Below are positions 8,129-16,642 of a DNA stretch of 64,000 nt, piece after piece; position 1 is the stretch's first letter, and every line of letters begins with the position of its first letter. The notes beneath the pieces are model-generated. The model was not told the origin of the DNA, searched no databases, and saw only the letters and a program-made list of their open reading frames with translations. The position numbers were made by a program, and so were the translations under genes. The stretch covers positions 1-64,000 of the forward strand of contig JAFYNQ010000070.1 in the NCBI GenBank assembly GCA_017548065.1. The letters are read 5' to 3'. This stretch comes from Oscillospiraceae bacterium. GTDB lineage: Bacteria > Bacillota > Clostridia > Oscillospirales > Oscillospiraceae.

Positions 8129-9259
8129 TTACTTCTTTCTGCGTGTGTTGTCTGTAAACATATAGTAATCACACTTGATCTTGCCGTTGTAGAACTTACG
8201 CTTCTTGTCTGCACGCTTGCCGAAATAATGCTCAAACTCCGGCTCGGAGGTGATGACAAATTTCTTCCAGTCGTTGGCAAACTTAAGGTGACGGCCAAGG
8301 GCGCTGTACAGACGCTGGGCGCTTTGCTGCTCCATCATACGCTCACCGTAGGGAGGATTGCAGATCAAAATACCGCTGTCTGCCGGCAGACTCATTTTGG
8401 TGGCATCGCCGTCTGCAAAGGTAACGCAGTCGGACACACCGGCTTTTCGGGCATTGGCAAAGCTGAGGGACACACACTGGGGGTCGCTGTCGGAGCCAAG
8501 GATGCGGTACTTGCCGTTAAATTCCTTGTCACGTGCTTCCTCCTTGGCTTGTGTCCATACCTCCTTGGGGATCCAGGGGTATTCCTCTGCGCAGAAGCTG
8601 CGGGACAGACCGGGGGCTCGGTTCTTGGCAATCAGGGCAGCCTCAATGGGAATGGTGCCGGAGCCGCAGAAGGGATCCCAGAGAAACTCTCTGCCACGGT
8701 AACGGGTCAGCTGGATCATACCGGCAGCCAGTGTCTCGTGGAGGGGCGCATCATTGCCCACTGCACGGTAGCCACGCTTATGCAGACCCTGGCCGGAGGT
8801 GTCCAGTGAGAGGGTCACGTTGTCGTTCAAAATGGTGAAATGCAGCTGATACTTGATGCCGGTTTCGGGCAGCCAGCTAAGGCCGTACTTTTCACCCAGC
8901 CGACGGGAAGCGGCCTTTTTGATAATGGCCTGGCAGTCGGAAACGCTCATAAGCTGACTGTTAAGGCAGTGACCCTTTACGGGGAACTGGTCATCCTTGC
9001 CGATGAAATCCTCCAGGTTGGTGTGCAGGACACCCTGGAACAGTTCTTCAAAGGTGGTGGCCTTGAATTGTGCCAGCACTACCATAACACGTTCTGCGGT
9101 GCGCAGACCGATGTTGGCCTTGGCGCAGGTCAGGGCGTCACCGGTAAAGAATACACGGCGGTCTTCCACACGGACATCCTCCATGCCCATTCTGCGCAGT
9201 TCATCTCCTGCGAGACCTTCCAGTCCGAAAAGGCAAGGGGCAATGTATTGCAGTTTCAT
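8129..9259 (-). CDS. THUMP-domain SAM-dependent RNA methyltransferase (RlmL/YpsC-like)
   Basis: A 376-residue RNA methyltransferase. An N-terminal ferredoxin-like plus THUMP region (about residues 1-160) is followed by a Rossmann methyltransferase domain with DPFCGSGTIPIE at 195-206 and the N-methyltransferase motif NPPYGERM at 301-308. The layout matches bacterial N2-methylguanine 23S rRNA methyltransferases of the RlmK/L type. Length agrees with the single-domain Firmicutes form. The exact modified base is inferred. Confidence 0.88.
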   Translation of the reverse strand: MKLQYIAPCLFGLEGLAGDELRRMGMEDVRVEDRRVFFTGDALTCAKANIGLRTAERVMVVLAQFKATTFEELFQGVLHTNLEDFIGKDDQFPVKGHCLNSQLMSVSDCQAIIKKAASRRLGEKYGLSWLPETGIKYQLHFTILNDNVTLSLDTSGQGLHKRGYRAVGNDAPLHETLAAGMIQLTRYRGREFLWDPFCGSGTIPIEAALIAKNRAPGLSRSFCAEEYPWIPKEVWTQAKEEARDKEFNGKYRILGSDSDPQCVSLSFANARKAGVSDCVTFADGDATKMSLPADSGILICNPPYGERMMEQQSAQRLYSALGRHLKFANDWKKFVITSEPEFEHYFGKRADKKRKFYNGKIKCDYYMFTDNTRRKK

Positions 9260-9275
9260 AATTTCTCCTTATTTG

Positions 9276-9821
9276 TTACAGTATGATCTTGTTTTTCTTC
9301 AAATAGCGCTCTTCCTCGGAAAAGACACAGCCGCAGTATTTCTGCATATAGAAGCCCAGCTCCCGGGCGACCTCCTGACCGGCCTTGAAATAGGGGCGGA
9401 AGTCACGGTAGAGGAAGGTAACACCATACTCGGCGGCAGCACGCTCTGCGGTTTCACGCATCAGCTCGTGATTTTGATAAGGGCTGATAAAGAGGCTGGA
9501 GGTGAAGCTGTCAAAGCCACCCTCTGCCGCCTGCCGTGCTGTTTCAAACAGCCGCATTTCGTAGCACTTTCCGCAACGGTTGGAAATATCCTCTGCCACC
9601 GCACGCACAAAGGGGCGCAGTGCATAATCGTTTTGCTCAATCAGGGGCAGGTCAATGGTAGGGGCATAGTCACGCAGACAGTTTCTTCTTGCCCGGTATT
9701 CCGTAAAGGGATGAATGTTGGGATTGTACCAAAATCCCGTAACGTCAAAATGATCTGTGCGCAGTACCTCAATGCACTGGTTGGCACAAGGTGCGCAGCA
9801 GATGTGCAGTAATGTTTTCAT
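9276..9821 (-). CDS. queH: Epoxyqueuosine reductase QueH
   Basis: A 181-residue protein of the DUF208/QueH family, which reduces epoxyqueuosine to queuosine in tRNA and replaces QueG. Conserved cysteines are all present: HICCAPC (Cys 8, 9, 12), RCGKCYEMRL (Cys 83, 86) and YCGC (Cys 163, 165), which bind an iron-sulfur cluster and a metal. SSLFISPYQNHEL and a YRDFRPYFKAG motif support the family. The ATG at 9821 is preferred: GGGGAG lies 5 bases upstream, whereas the GTG at 9827 touches that site. First gene of a three-gene minus-strand unit. Confidence 0.92.
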   Translation of the reverse strand: MKTLLHICCAPCANQCIEVLRTDHFDVTGFWYNPNIHPFTEYRARRNCLRDYAPTIDLPLIEQNDYALRPFVRAVAEDISNRCGKCYEMRLFETARQAAEGGFDSFTSSLFISPYQNHELMRETAERAAAEYGVTFLYRDFRPYFKAGQEVARELGFYMQKYCGCVFSEEERYLKKNKIIL

Positions 9822-9847
9822 AAGCACTCCCCAAAAAGGTTTTGTAT

Positions 9848-9876
9848 ATTATAGCATTTATTATTTTCAATTGCAA
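9848..9876 (-). promoter_or_regulatory. Predicted promoter of the queH unit
   Basis: On the minus strand TTGCAA (9871-9876), a 17-base spacer and TATAAT (9848-9853), with TGC just before the -10 box. It points at queH, 27 bases upstream of its start. Confidence 0.65.
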
Positions 9877-9963
9877 GCACACCATAATTCCCGAACATTT
9901 TTAAAAACCCTCTGCTATACTACAAGCACAAATTCCACTTCACAGGATGCGGTAAAATGGAAT

Positions 9964-9991
9964 TTGACAATCTTTGCATTGCTGGTATAAT
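9964..9991 (+). promoter_or_regulatory. Predicted promoter of tadA
   Basis: TTGACA (9964-9969), a 16-base spacer and TATAAT (9986-9991), with TGG immediately before the -10 box. Near-consensus SigA promoter 20 bases upstream of the tadA start, back to back with the queH promoter. Confidence 0.75.
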
Positions 9992-10011
9992 AGTTGCAAA
10001 GAGGTGATGGG

Positions 10012-10497
10012 ATGACGGACTTGGAATTTATGGATGCGGCTCTGGCGCTGGCACGGGAAGCTGCGGCGGAAGGTGAAGTGCCTGTTGGCTGCGTGATCGT
10101 GTGCGACGGAAAAATCGTAGGCCGTGGACGCAACCGTCGGGAGACGGGAAAAACGGCGCTGGGACATGCAGAGGTGGAGGCCATCCGGGAGGCTTGCGAG
10201 ACCCTGGGCGGCTGGCGGCTGTGGCAATGCACGCTGTATGTAACCCTGGAGCCTTGCCCCATGTGCGCCGGCGCCATTATCAATGCCCGAATCCCCAGGG
10301 TGGTCTTCGGCGCATCGGATAAAAAATGCGGTGCTTGCGGCTCTGTGTGCGACTTGTTCACCATGGATTTTAATCACCACCCCCAAGTGGAAAAGGGCGT
10401 CCGTGAGGAAGAATGCGGCGCTCTTTTGACAGAATTTTTTAAGACTCTGCGACTGGAACTGCGGACACGCCCCAAATGGCGGAAAAAACCTGAATAG
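10012..10497 (+). CDS. tadA: tRNA-specific adenosine deaminase TadA
   Basis: A 161-residue zinc deaminase that converts adenosine 34 to inosine in tRNA-Arg(ACG). The catalytic HAEVEA motif (His 52, Glu 54) and PCPMCAG (Cys 82, Cys 85) bind zinc and supply the proton-shuttle glutamate. FGASDKKCGACGSVCDLF and NHHPQV are typical TadA C-terminal motifs. The start at 10012 follows GAGGTG; the frame extended to 9994 begins with TTG and has no better site. Followed by a hairpin terminator. Monocistronic by appearance. Confidence 0.93.
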   Translation: MTDLEFMDAALALAREAAAEGEVPVGCVIVCDGKIVGRGRNRRETGKTALGHAEVEAIREACETLGGWRLWQCTLYVTLEPCPMCAGAIINARIPRVVFGASDKKCGACGSVCDLFTMDFNHHPQVEKGVREEECGALLTEFFKTLRLELRTRPKWRKKPE

Positions 10498-10502
10498 AGA
10501 AA

Positions 10503-10542
10503 AAACGGTGCTGCCTTGAAGAAAAAGGCAGCGCCGTTTTTT
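10503..10542 (+). terminator. Intrinsic terminator after tadA
   Basis: AAACGGTGCTGCCTT and AAGGCAGCGCCGTTT pair almost perfectly (one G-U/mismatch) over a short purine-rich loop, followed by a T run. Confidence 0.85.
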
Positions 10543-10586
10543 ATGGATGATATGTTTCGGAAACGGACATTTACGGGAGGATAGCT

Positions 10587-11624
10587 ATGGACTGGGAAGG
10601 AAAAAGTATAAAAGTTGGTGCGGTTGTGCTCTGCATGGCGCTGCTGCTGCGCTTGTTGGCAGGTGGGCTGTGGGACAAAATGCTTCTTGCGCTGACATCA
10701 CCGCAGGCGGTGTCGGCAATGCTGTTTCTGGAGACGGGACGTGTGGTTCGCCCCGGTGGGGAGTCGCAGCCGGTGGAAACGGTTCCCACACCCACAGAGA
10801 CGGTTGCCACCACATTCCCCACGGTGGCGGAGCCCACTGTGCCAATCGTAGCGGAAAAAGATGTGCAGGCAGTATTCAGTGCGGCAGATGCGGCTCTGGT
10901 GGAGGTAAGAAGCGTGTGCGGCTATACTGCGGATGTGGAAGGGGGCTTGACAAAACAGCTCACCTGGGACTTGACGGGAGAAGGGCCTACGGTACTCATC
11001 GTTCATTCCCACGGCACGGAAAGCTATGAGAATACAGAGAACTATCAGGAATCCTCCGGCTATCGCACAAAAGATCCTGCCTACAATATGGTGTCCGTGG
11101 GAGACCGCCTGGTGCAGATTTTGGAGCAGGGCGGCATCAAGGCAGTCCATGACCGCCAGGCGCACGACGACCCTTCCTACAGCGATTCCTATAATAATTC
11201 CCGAAAAAGCATAGCCTATTACCTGGAAACTTACCCCACCATCCGCCTGGTGCTGGATATCCACCGGGATGCGGTGGAGGACGAGGCTGGCAGGCAGATG
11301 GGATTTTCTGTGGAAGTCGGGGATAAGTCTGCGGCAAAGCTGATGCTGGTGGTGGGCAGTGATGCCGGTGGCTTGCAGCATCCCCACTGGGGGGAAAATA
11401 TGTCCCTGGCAGTAAAGCTGCATGCCCAACTGGAAAAGAACACACCGGGCATTTGCCGCCCCATCAGCTTCCGCTCCCAGCGGTTCAATCAGGATCTCTC
11501 TGCCGGCGCTCTGATCGTGGAGGTCGGCTCGGCAGGAAATACCCGTCAGGAGGCGCTGACGGCGGTGGAATTGCTGGGACAAGCCATCATTGATCTGTCC
11601 CATGGCACGGTCTCTTGTGAATGA
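10587..11624 (+). CDS. spoIIP: Stage II sporulation protein P
   Basis: A 345-residue protein with one N-terminal membrane anchor (about residues 8-28) and a SpoIIP amidase/endopeptidase domain (about 130-340). The domain carries the HSHGTES motif (His 140, His 142), a conserved DIHRDA at 224-229, and the terminal GNTRQEALTAVELLGQAI. SpoIIP is a peptidoglycan hydrolase that acts in the DMP engulfment machine with SpoIID and SpoIIM, so this organism is probably a spore former. A Thr/Pro-rich linker (about 57-90) joins anchor and domain. A sporulation-sigma promoter could not be assigned with confidence in the 40 bases before the gene. Confidence 0.9.
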   Translation: MDWEGKSIKVGAVVLCMALLLRLLAGGLWDKMLLALTSPQAVSAMLFLETGRVVRPGGESQPVETVPTPTETVATTFPTVAEPTVPIVAEKDVQAVFSAADAALVEVRSVCGYTADVEGGLTKQLTWDLTGEGPTVLIVHSHGTESYENTENYQESSGYRTKDPAYNMVSVGDRLVQILEQGGIKAVHDRQAHDDPSYSDSYNNSRKSIAYYLETYPTIRLVLDIHRDAVEDEAGRQMGFSVEVGDKSAAKLMLVVGSDAGGLQHPHWGENMSLAVKLHAQLEKNTPGICRPISFRSQRFNQDLSAGALIVEVGSAGNTRQEALTAVELLGQAIIDLSHGTVSCE

Positions 11625-11626
11625 AG

Positions 11627-11655
11627 TTGACAAATCAACAACCTTTGCGTATAAT
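11627..11655 (+). promoter_or_regulatory. Predicted promoter of the MarR-DegV operon
   Basis: TTGACA (11627-11632), a 17-base spacer and TATAAT (11650-11655); starts within a few bases after the spoIIP stop. Confidence 0.75.
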
Positions 11656-11684
11656 AGAGGCATGACAGAGAAAGGGGTACGGCA

Positions 11685-12125
11685 ATGGTAGACCGTTTTT
11701 CACGTTTTTCTTATGCGATCTTTGAAATATCACGGTGCTGGCACAAGCTGGCGGCGGAGGAGATGGAAAAGTGCGGCCTGAAAGGCCCGTTCTCCGTGTA
11801 CCTGCTGGCGTTGCAGCGGAACGAAGGTGTTACCGCAGCAAAGTTGTGCGAGCTGTGCGGAAGAGATAAGGCGGACGTATCCCGTTCTGTATCATTGATG
11901 CTGGAGAAGGGGATCGTGCGACGGGAAGGAAGCAACTACCGTGCAGGTCTTTATCTCACAGAAGCCGGTCGGCAGGCGGCAGAACATGTCTGCCACCGTG
12001 CAGCTTTGGCGGTGGAACTGGCCGGTCAGGGTTTTTCCCCGGAGGATCGGGCGGTATTTTATCGTGTACTGGAAACAATAACAACGAATTTGCAGGACCT
12101 CTGTAAAGAGGGAATGCCGGAATAG
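11685..12125 (+). CDS. MarR-family transcriptional regulator
   Basis: A 146-residue winged-helix regulator. The recognition-helix region LCGRDKADVSRSVSLMLEKGIVRRE (about residues 58-84) resembles MarR proteins, and dimerisation helices flank it. Its ligand and targets are unknown. It begins 30 bases after a clear promoter and is followed 11 bases later by the DegV gene, so it probably regulates its own operon (DegV, esterase-acyltransferase fusion, zinc-ribbon protein). Confidence 0.85.
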   Translation: MVDRFSRFSYAIFEISRCWHKLAAEEMEKCGLKGPFSVYLLALQRNEGVTAAKLCELCGRDKADVSRSVSLMLEKGIVRREGSNYRAGLYLTEAGRQAAEHVCHRAALAVELAGQGFSPEDRAVFYRVLETITTNLQDLCKEGMPE

Positions 12126-12136
12126 AGGAGAAAGAT

Positions 12137-12979
12137 ATGAGCGTTCGTATTATTGTGGATTCCACGGCGGATCTGCAGGAAAAAGAAAAGATGCAGGTAA
12201 CTGCAGTGCCGCTGACGGTGTGCTTCGGCACGCAGGAATATGTGGACGGTGTTACCATTAACCATACCGAATTTTATGAGAAGCTGGTGGAAAGCGATGT
12301 GATGCCCTCCACCTCCCAGGCTACGCCGGATGCCTTTGAGAAGGTGTTCCGTGAGGTGGCGGAAGCAGGCGACAGCGCTGTGGTGCTGACCCTGGCATCT
12401 AAGCTTTCCGGCACCTATCAAAGCGCAATGATCGCTGCCGGGGAATTTGAGAATATCCACGTGGTGGATACGGCTTCTGTTGCCATTGGCAGCGGCATTC
12501 TTACCAAGCTGGCGCTGGCGCTGCGGGAGCAGGGGCTGACCGCAGCGGAGCTGGCGCAAGCACTGGAGCAGCATAAGAAGGATCTTTGCATCGTGACGCT
12601 GGTGGACACTTTGGAGTACCTGAAAAAAGGCGGACGTCTGTCCGGCGCAGCGGCCTTTGCAGGCAAGCTTTTGAACATCAAGCCGGTGCTTGCCATTGTG
12701 GACGGAGAGATCCTTGTGATGGGTAAGGCAAGAGGCGCAAAGCAGGGCGCTGCCATGCTGGCAAGCCAGATTGAAAAACTGGGCGGCGTGGACTTTACAA
12801 GACCGGTGATGCTGGGCTACACCGGCACTTCCGAAGCCGCCATTGAAGCGTACCGTCGGGACGGTGCAGGCTTGTGGGCGGAGAACCCGGAGGCGCTGCC
12901 TTATACAGTGGTTGGCAGCGTCATCGGCACCCATATAGGTCCCGGTGTTGTGGCGGTTGCATTCTTCAAAAAGCCGTAA
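12137..12979 (+). CDS. DegV-family fatty-acid-binding protein
   Basis: A 280-residue cytosolic DegV protein. It starts VRIIVDSTADL, has the conserved TSQATPDAFEKVF (about residues 57-69), ASKLSGTYQSA (about 89-99) and a Gly/Ala-rich C-terminal half ending GVVAVAFF. DegV/FakB proteins bind fatty acids and present them to the FakA kinase for membrane lipid synthesis. Whether this is a true FakB is not shown. The following gene begins 17 bases after its stop with an AGGAGG ribosome site. Confidence 0.88.
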   Translation: MSVRIIVDSTADLQEKEKMQVTAVPLTVCFGTQEYVDGVTINHTEFYEKLVESDVMPSTSQATPDAFEKVFREVAEAGDSAVVLTLASKLSGTYQSAMIAAGEFENIHVVDTASVAIGSGILTKLALALREQGLTAAELAQALEQHKKDLCIVTLVDTLEYLKKGGRLSGAAAFAGKLLNIKPVLAIVDGEILVMGKARGAKQGAAMLASQIEKLGGVDFTRPVMLGYTGTSEAAIEAYRRDGAGLWAENPEALPYTVVGSVIGTHIGPGVVAVAFFKKP

Positions 12980-12996
12980 AAGAGAGGAGGGCGACT

Positions 12997-15162
12997 ATGC
13001 CCACTGCAAAAAATGTAAGAAGCCGACTGACAGTGATCCGTTCGCTTTTGGGCAGTTGCTCGCTTTCTACTTTGCGAAAGGGTCAGGAAATGATCGGCAG
13101 CATGGTGGAGGCAAAGCACCGCAGCCGTGTACTGGTTCGGGATCATCCCTTTGAACGGTTTTCCGGCGCTTGGGTTATTCCCAAGGATCTGCGCCGGGAG
13201 GGTGTTATGCTGTACCTGCACGGCGGTGGCTATGCCTGCGGTGAAATGGACTATGCCACCGGCTTTGGCGCTATGCTTTCGGACATTACGGGAATGCGAG
13301 TTTTTTGCGCAGCTTACCGGCTTGCCCCGGAGCATCCGTACCCTGCAGCAACGGAAGATGCGCTGGAGAGCTATGAATATCTGTTGGCAAAGGGTTACGA
13401 TCCCAAACATATCGTCCTTTGCGGTGAAAGCGCAGGCGGCGGTCTGTGCTATGCCCTTTGCTTGCTGCTGAAGCAGAAGCAGCTGCCTCTGCCGGGCTGC
13501 ATTGTGGCGATATCCCCCTGGACTGACCTGACAGCTTCCGGCCCTTCCTATGAGGAGAACAAGGAAAGAGACCCCAGCATGCGAATGGAAGCGCTGGAGT
13601 TTTACGCAAATTGCTATACAAAAGACAGAAAAGACCCCTTGGTGTCACCGCTGTTCGGTGACCTGACGGGGATGCCGCCGTCCTTGATCTTTGTGGGCGG
13701 CGATGAGATCCTGCTTTCCGATTCGGAGCTGCTGCATCAGAAGCTGGTGCAAAGCGAGACGGTGGCGCAGCTGGTGGTAAAGCCGGAGCGCTGGCACGGA
13801 TATCTGCTATACGGTCTGCCCGAGGATAAGGGAGATCTGCAGCTGATGAACCGTTTCCTCAATGAGTACAGCTGCCGTGAGGATAAGATCCGCTGGATGC
13901 GGCTGGACAATGCGGCAAAGATTTATCCTGCTGCCCGTCGGAATAACTGGAGCAACATTTTCCGTATTTCCATGACTCTGACAGAGCGCATTGACAAGAC
14001 GGTCATGCAGCAGGCGCTGGATGTGACGGTGCGACGTTTTCCCTCCATTGCCGCAAGATTGCGGCGTGGTGTGTTTTGGTACTATCTGCAGCCGGTGGAG
14101 CGTGCGCCACAGCTTCGGGAGGAGGGGGGACACCCCCTGGCACGTATGTCCAGGCAGGAGATGCGGCAATGCGCTTTCCGTGTGATCGTGTATGAAAAAC
14201 GTGTGGCGGTGGAAATGTTCCACTCCCTCACAGACGGAACCGGCGCCCTGGTGTTTTTGAAGAGTCTGGTGGCGGAGTACCTGCTGCAAAAGCACGGCAT
14301 TCGTGTCTCTGCCACCCAGGGTGTGGTGGGACGGCTGGAAGAGCCCTCGGATGCGGAGCTGGAGGACAGCTTCCAAAAATACGGCGGCACAGTGATGGCG
14401 AGCCGAAAGTCCAACGATGCCTGGCGATTCCAGGGAACACCGGAAACAGACGGCTTCCTGAATCTTACCTGCTTCCGCCTCTCTGCCGATGAGGTCTACA
14501 AAAAGGCAAAGGCTCAGGGGGTCAGTGTGACCACCTTTTTGTGCGCCTGCCTGATGATGGCGCTGCAGAAGCTGCAGCAGGAGTGGGTACCCAACCAAAT
14601 GCGCAGAAAGAGCATTAAAGTGCTGATGCCGGTGAACCTGCGAAACCTGTTCCCCAGCAGTACCCTGCGTAATTTTGCCATGTACACCACCCCGGAGATC
14701 CTGCCCCGGCTGGGGGAATATAGTTTTCAGGAGATCTGCCAGCTGGTGAAGCACCGCATGGGCCTGGATATTACTCCCAAGCATATGAGCACCATGATCG
14801 CCACCAACATCCGTGCAGAGACCATCCTGGCAGTGCGTGTGGTGCCGCTGTTTCTGAAAAATATCATTATGAAGGCGATCTTTGATTCTGTGGGCGAGCG
14901 AAAGTCCAGTATGAGCATGTCCAATTTGGGACGTGCCCAGGTGCCTGCGGAGATGGTACCCTTCGTGGAGCGCTTTGATGTGATCCTGGGTGTCCAGGCC
15001 ACTGCACCGTATAACTGCGGTGTGGTGTCCTACGGAGACACGCTTTGCATCAACTTTATCCGAAATATTAAAGAAGCTGCCCTGGAGCAGCAATTCTACC
15101 GTGTGCTGCGTGAGCTGGAGATCCAGGCAGAAGTACAAAGCAACGGCGCAGAAAGGAGCTAG
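12997..15162 (+). CDS. Fusion of an HSL-type esterase with an alcohol acyltransferase-like domain
   Basis: A 721-residue two-domain protein. Residues 1 to about 300 are an alpha/beta hydrolase of the hormone-sensitive lipase family: oxyanion motif HGGG at 75-78, nucleophile GESAGG (Ser 145), and Asp 236 and His 267 in the expected positions (GGDEILL, ERWHGY). Residues about 310-715 resemble the acetyltransferase/condensation fold used by alcohol acetyltransferases and wax-ester synthases, with FHSLTDGTG at 408-416 standing for the usual HHxxxDG; here the first His of the pair is replaced by Phe. The start at 12997 follows GAGGAGG; reading further upstream would overlap DegV. It is in one operon with DegV and a zinc-ribbon membrane protein. 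Substrates are unknown. Confidence 0.8.
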   Translation: MPTAKNVRSRLTVIRSLLGSCSLSTLRKGQEMIGSMVEAKHRSRVLVRDHPFERFSGAWVIPKDLRREGVMLYLHGGGYACGEMDYATGFGAMLSDITGMRVFCAAYRLAPEHPYPAATEDALESYEYLLAKGYDPKHIVLCGESAGGGLCYALCLLLKQKQLPLPGCIVAISPWTDLTASGPSYEENKERDPSMRMEALEFYANCYTKDRKDPLVSPLFGDLTGMPPSLIFVGGDEILLSDSELLHQKLVQSETVAQLVVKPERWHGYLLYGLPEDKGDLQLMNRFLNEYSCREDKIRWMRLDNAAKIYPAARRNNWSNIFRISMTLTERIDKTVMQQALDVTVRRFPSIAARLRRGVFWYYLQPVERAPQLREEGGHPLARMSRQEMRQCAFRVIVYEKRVAVEMFHSLTDGTGALVFLKSLVAEYLLQKHGIRVSATQGVVGRLEEPSDAELEDSFQKYGGTVMASRKSNDAWRFQGTPETDGFLNLTCFRLSADEVYKKAKAQGVSVTTFLCACLMMALQKLQQEWVPNQMRRKSIKVLMPVNLRNLFPSSTLRNFAMYTTPEILPRLGEYSFQEICQLVKHRMGLDITPKHMSTMIATNIRAETILAVRVVPLFLKNIIMKAIFDSVGERKSSMSMSNLGRAQVPAEMVPFVERFDVILGVQATAPYNCGVVSYGDTLCINFIRNIKEAALEQQFYRVLRELEIQAEVQSNGAERS

Positions 15163-15165
15163 AAT

Positions 15166-15855
15166 ATGTATTGTGCAAAATGCGGTGTGAAGCTGGCAGA
15201 TACAGAGCATAGCTGTCCGCTTTGCGGAACCCGTGCCCACCCGGATCTGTGGTGCCAGACGGAGACTCCCATGTACCCCCGTCAGCAGCCGCCGGCTCAG
15301 GTCAGCTCCCGGGCGATCATGATCATTCTGACCACGCTTTTTCTACTGCCTGCGCTGATTTGTTTTCAGTGTGACCTGCTTTTGGGCGGCACGATCGTAT
15401 GGTCGGGCTACGTTATCAGCGCATTGTTTACCGTTTATATATGCGTTGTGCTGCCTATGTGGTTCCGAAAGCCGAACCCGGTGATCTTCGTGCCCTGCGG
15501 CTTTGCGGCGGTGGCGCTGATGCTGCTGTATATCAGCATTGCCACAGAGGGTGGCTGGTTCCTGAGCTTTGCCTTCCCGGTCACGGGCTATGTGTGCCTG
15601 GTGGTGACGGCGGTGGTGACACTGATGCGGTACGTAAGACGAGGCAGCCTTTATGTGTTTGGCGGCGCTCTCTGCGCCCTGGGTATCTTCATGCCGGTCA
15701 TGGGCTACCTGCTGAACCTGACCTTCTATGAGCCTCACTTCGCACTGTGGTCACTGTACCCCATGACTCCCTTGCTGCTTTTGGGCGGAATGCTGATCTT
15801 CCTGGCCATCTGCCGTCCTGCAAGAGAGACCATGCAGCGGAAATTCTTTATTTAA
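15166..15855 (+). CDS. Zinc-ribbon membrane protein (DUF6320-like)
   Basis: A 229-residue protein with an N-terminal zinc ribbon (Cys 3, 6, 17, 20 in CAKC...CPLC), a short proline-rich linker, and about six membrane segments (from about residue 47 to 218). The layout matches DUF6320 proteins, which I recall lying next to acyltransferase/esterase genes in Clostridia. It begins 3 bases after the fusion gene, so it is probably its membrane partner. Molecular function is not established. Confidence 0.7.
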   Translation: MYCAKCGVKLADTEHSCPLCGTRAHPDLWCQTETPMYPRQQPPAQVSSRAIMIILTTLFLLPALICFQCDLLLGGTIVWSGYVISALFTVYICVVLPMWFRKPNPVIFVPCGFAAVALMLLYISIATEGGWFLSFAFPVTGYVCLVVTAVVTLMRYVRRGSLYVFGGALCALGIFMPVMGYLLNLTFYEPHFALWSLYPMTPLLLLGGMLIFLAICRPARETMQRKFFI

Positions 15856-15856
15856 T

Positions 15857-15897
15857 AAAAATTGCCGTCTCACAGCTTGTGAGACGGCAATTTTTTT
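15857..15897. terminator. Bidirectional terminator
   Basis: AAAATTGCCGTCTCACA pairs with TGTGAGACGGCAATTTT (17 pairs) over a tiny loop, flanked by A and T runs. It can end both the DegV operon (plus) and the long minus-strand glycan operon. Confidence 0.9.
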
Positions 15898-16630
15898 AGC
15901 CTTGAATGCCTTTGTATTCTGTTTGTGCTTTTTCGTAGGTCTCCAGGTTGCCGATGTCGTAACGCTCACCGGGCATTTCCATGGCATACACCGGGGTCTG
16001 GGTGCAGAGCCAGGACAGATAGCTGCCGGGGGCATCGGTGCCGCAGCCGGAGGCAATGCCCTTGGCCACCAGCATGGCATCTTCACGGGTGTAGTAGTAG
16101 AAGGCAGGACAAGCCCAGTGGGTCTCCGGGGTGGGAGACTTTTCGGTCATCCGCAGGATCTTGTCGGTCTCATCCACAGTAACAACGCCGGTCTTCAGGA
16201 GGCGATCCCAGTTGTGTTCATAATAACGCATGGTGCAGCTTGCCTTCTTCTCCTGGGCATAGGCAATGAACTTTGTCAGGGAGAAGGTGAGCAGGTTGTC
16301 ACCGGCGATCACCAGCATATCATCCTGCAGACCCAGCTTTTCAATGGCAAACTGGATGTCCTTCACAGCGCCAAGCCGGGTTTCGTTGGATTCGGTGCCG
16401 TCATCCAGCACCGTGATCTTGCTGCTTTTTTTTGCCCAGGCGTCAAAGTGGTGGGCAAATTTGTGGTTGGAGATAACGATATACTCGTCAATGGCGCCGG
16501 AGGCTTCCATATCGTCAATAAGCCAATCCAGAATGGACTTACCCTGCACCTCCAGAAGGGGCTTGGGAAAGTTCTCGGTCAGAGGATACAGACGTGTGGC
16601 GTAGCCTGCTGCCAAAATAAGACATTTCAT
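15896..16630 (-). CDS. Sugar-1-phosphate nucleotidyltransferase
   Basis: A 244-residue NTP_transferase. The N-terminal LAAGYATRLYPLTENFPKPLL contains the nucleotide-binding G-x-G/T-R and the conserved Lys of the FPKPLL motif, and AGDNL gives the metal-binding Asp. It activates a sugar-1-phosphate to an NDP-sugar. It follows the galacturonokinase-like gene by 12 bases and is the last gene of the glycan operon, so the two probably act in sequence. Nucleotide and sugar specificity cannot be read from the sequence; UTP and a uronic acid phosphate are inference from the neighbour. Confidence 0.85.
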   Translation of the reverse strand: MKCLILAAGYATRLYPLTENFPKPLLEVQGKSILDWLIDDMEASGAIDEYIVISNHKFAHHFDAWAKKSSKITVLDDGTESNETRLGAVKDIQFAIEKLGLQDDMLVIAGDNLLTFSLTKFIAYAQEKKASCTMRYYEHNWDRLLKTGVVTVDETDKILRMTEKSPTPETHWACPAFYYYTREDAMLVAKGIASGCGTDAPGSYLSWLCTQTPVYAMEMPGERYDIGNLETYEKAQTEYKGIQG

Positions 16631-16642
16631 AATAGTTCTCCT

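Noticed and set aside
10541..10586. Sporulation-sigma promoter before spoIIP
   Set aside because: Weak matches to SigE/SigF boxes can be drawn, but spacing and bases are not convincing.
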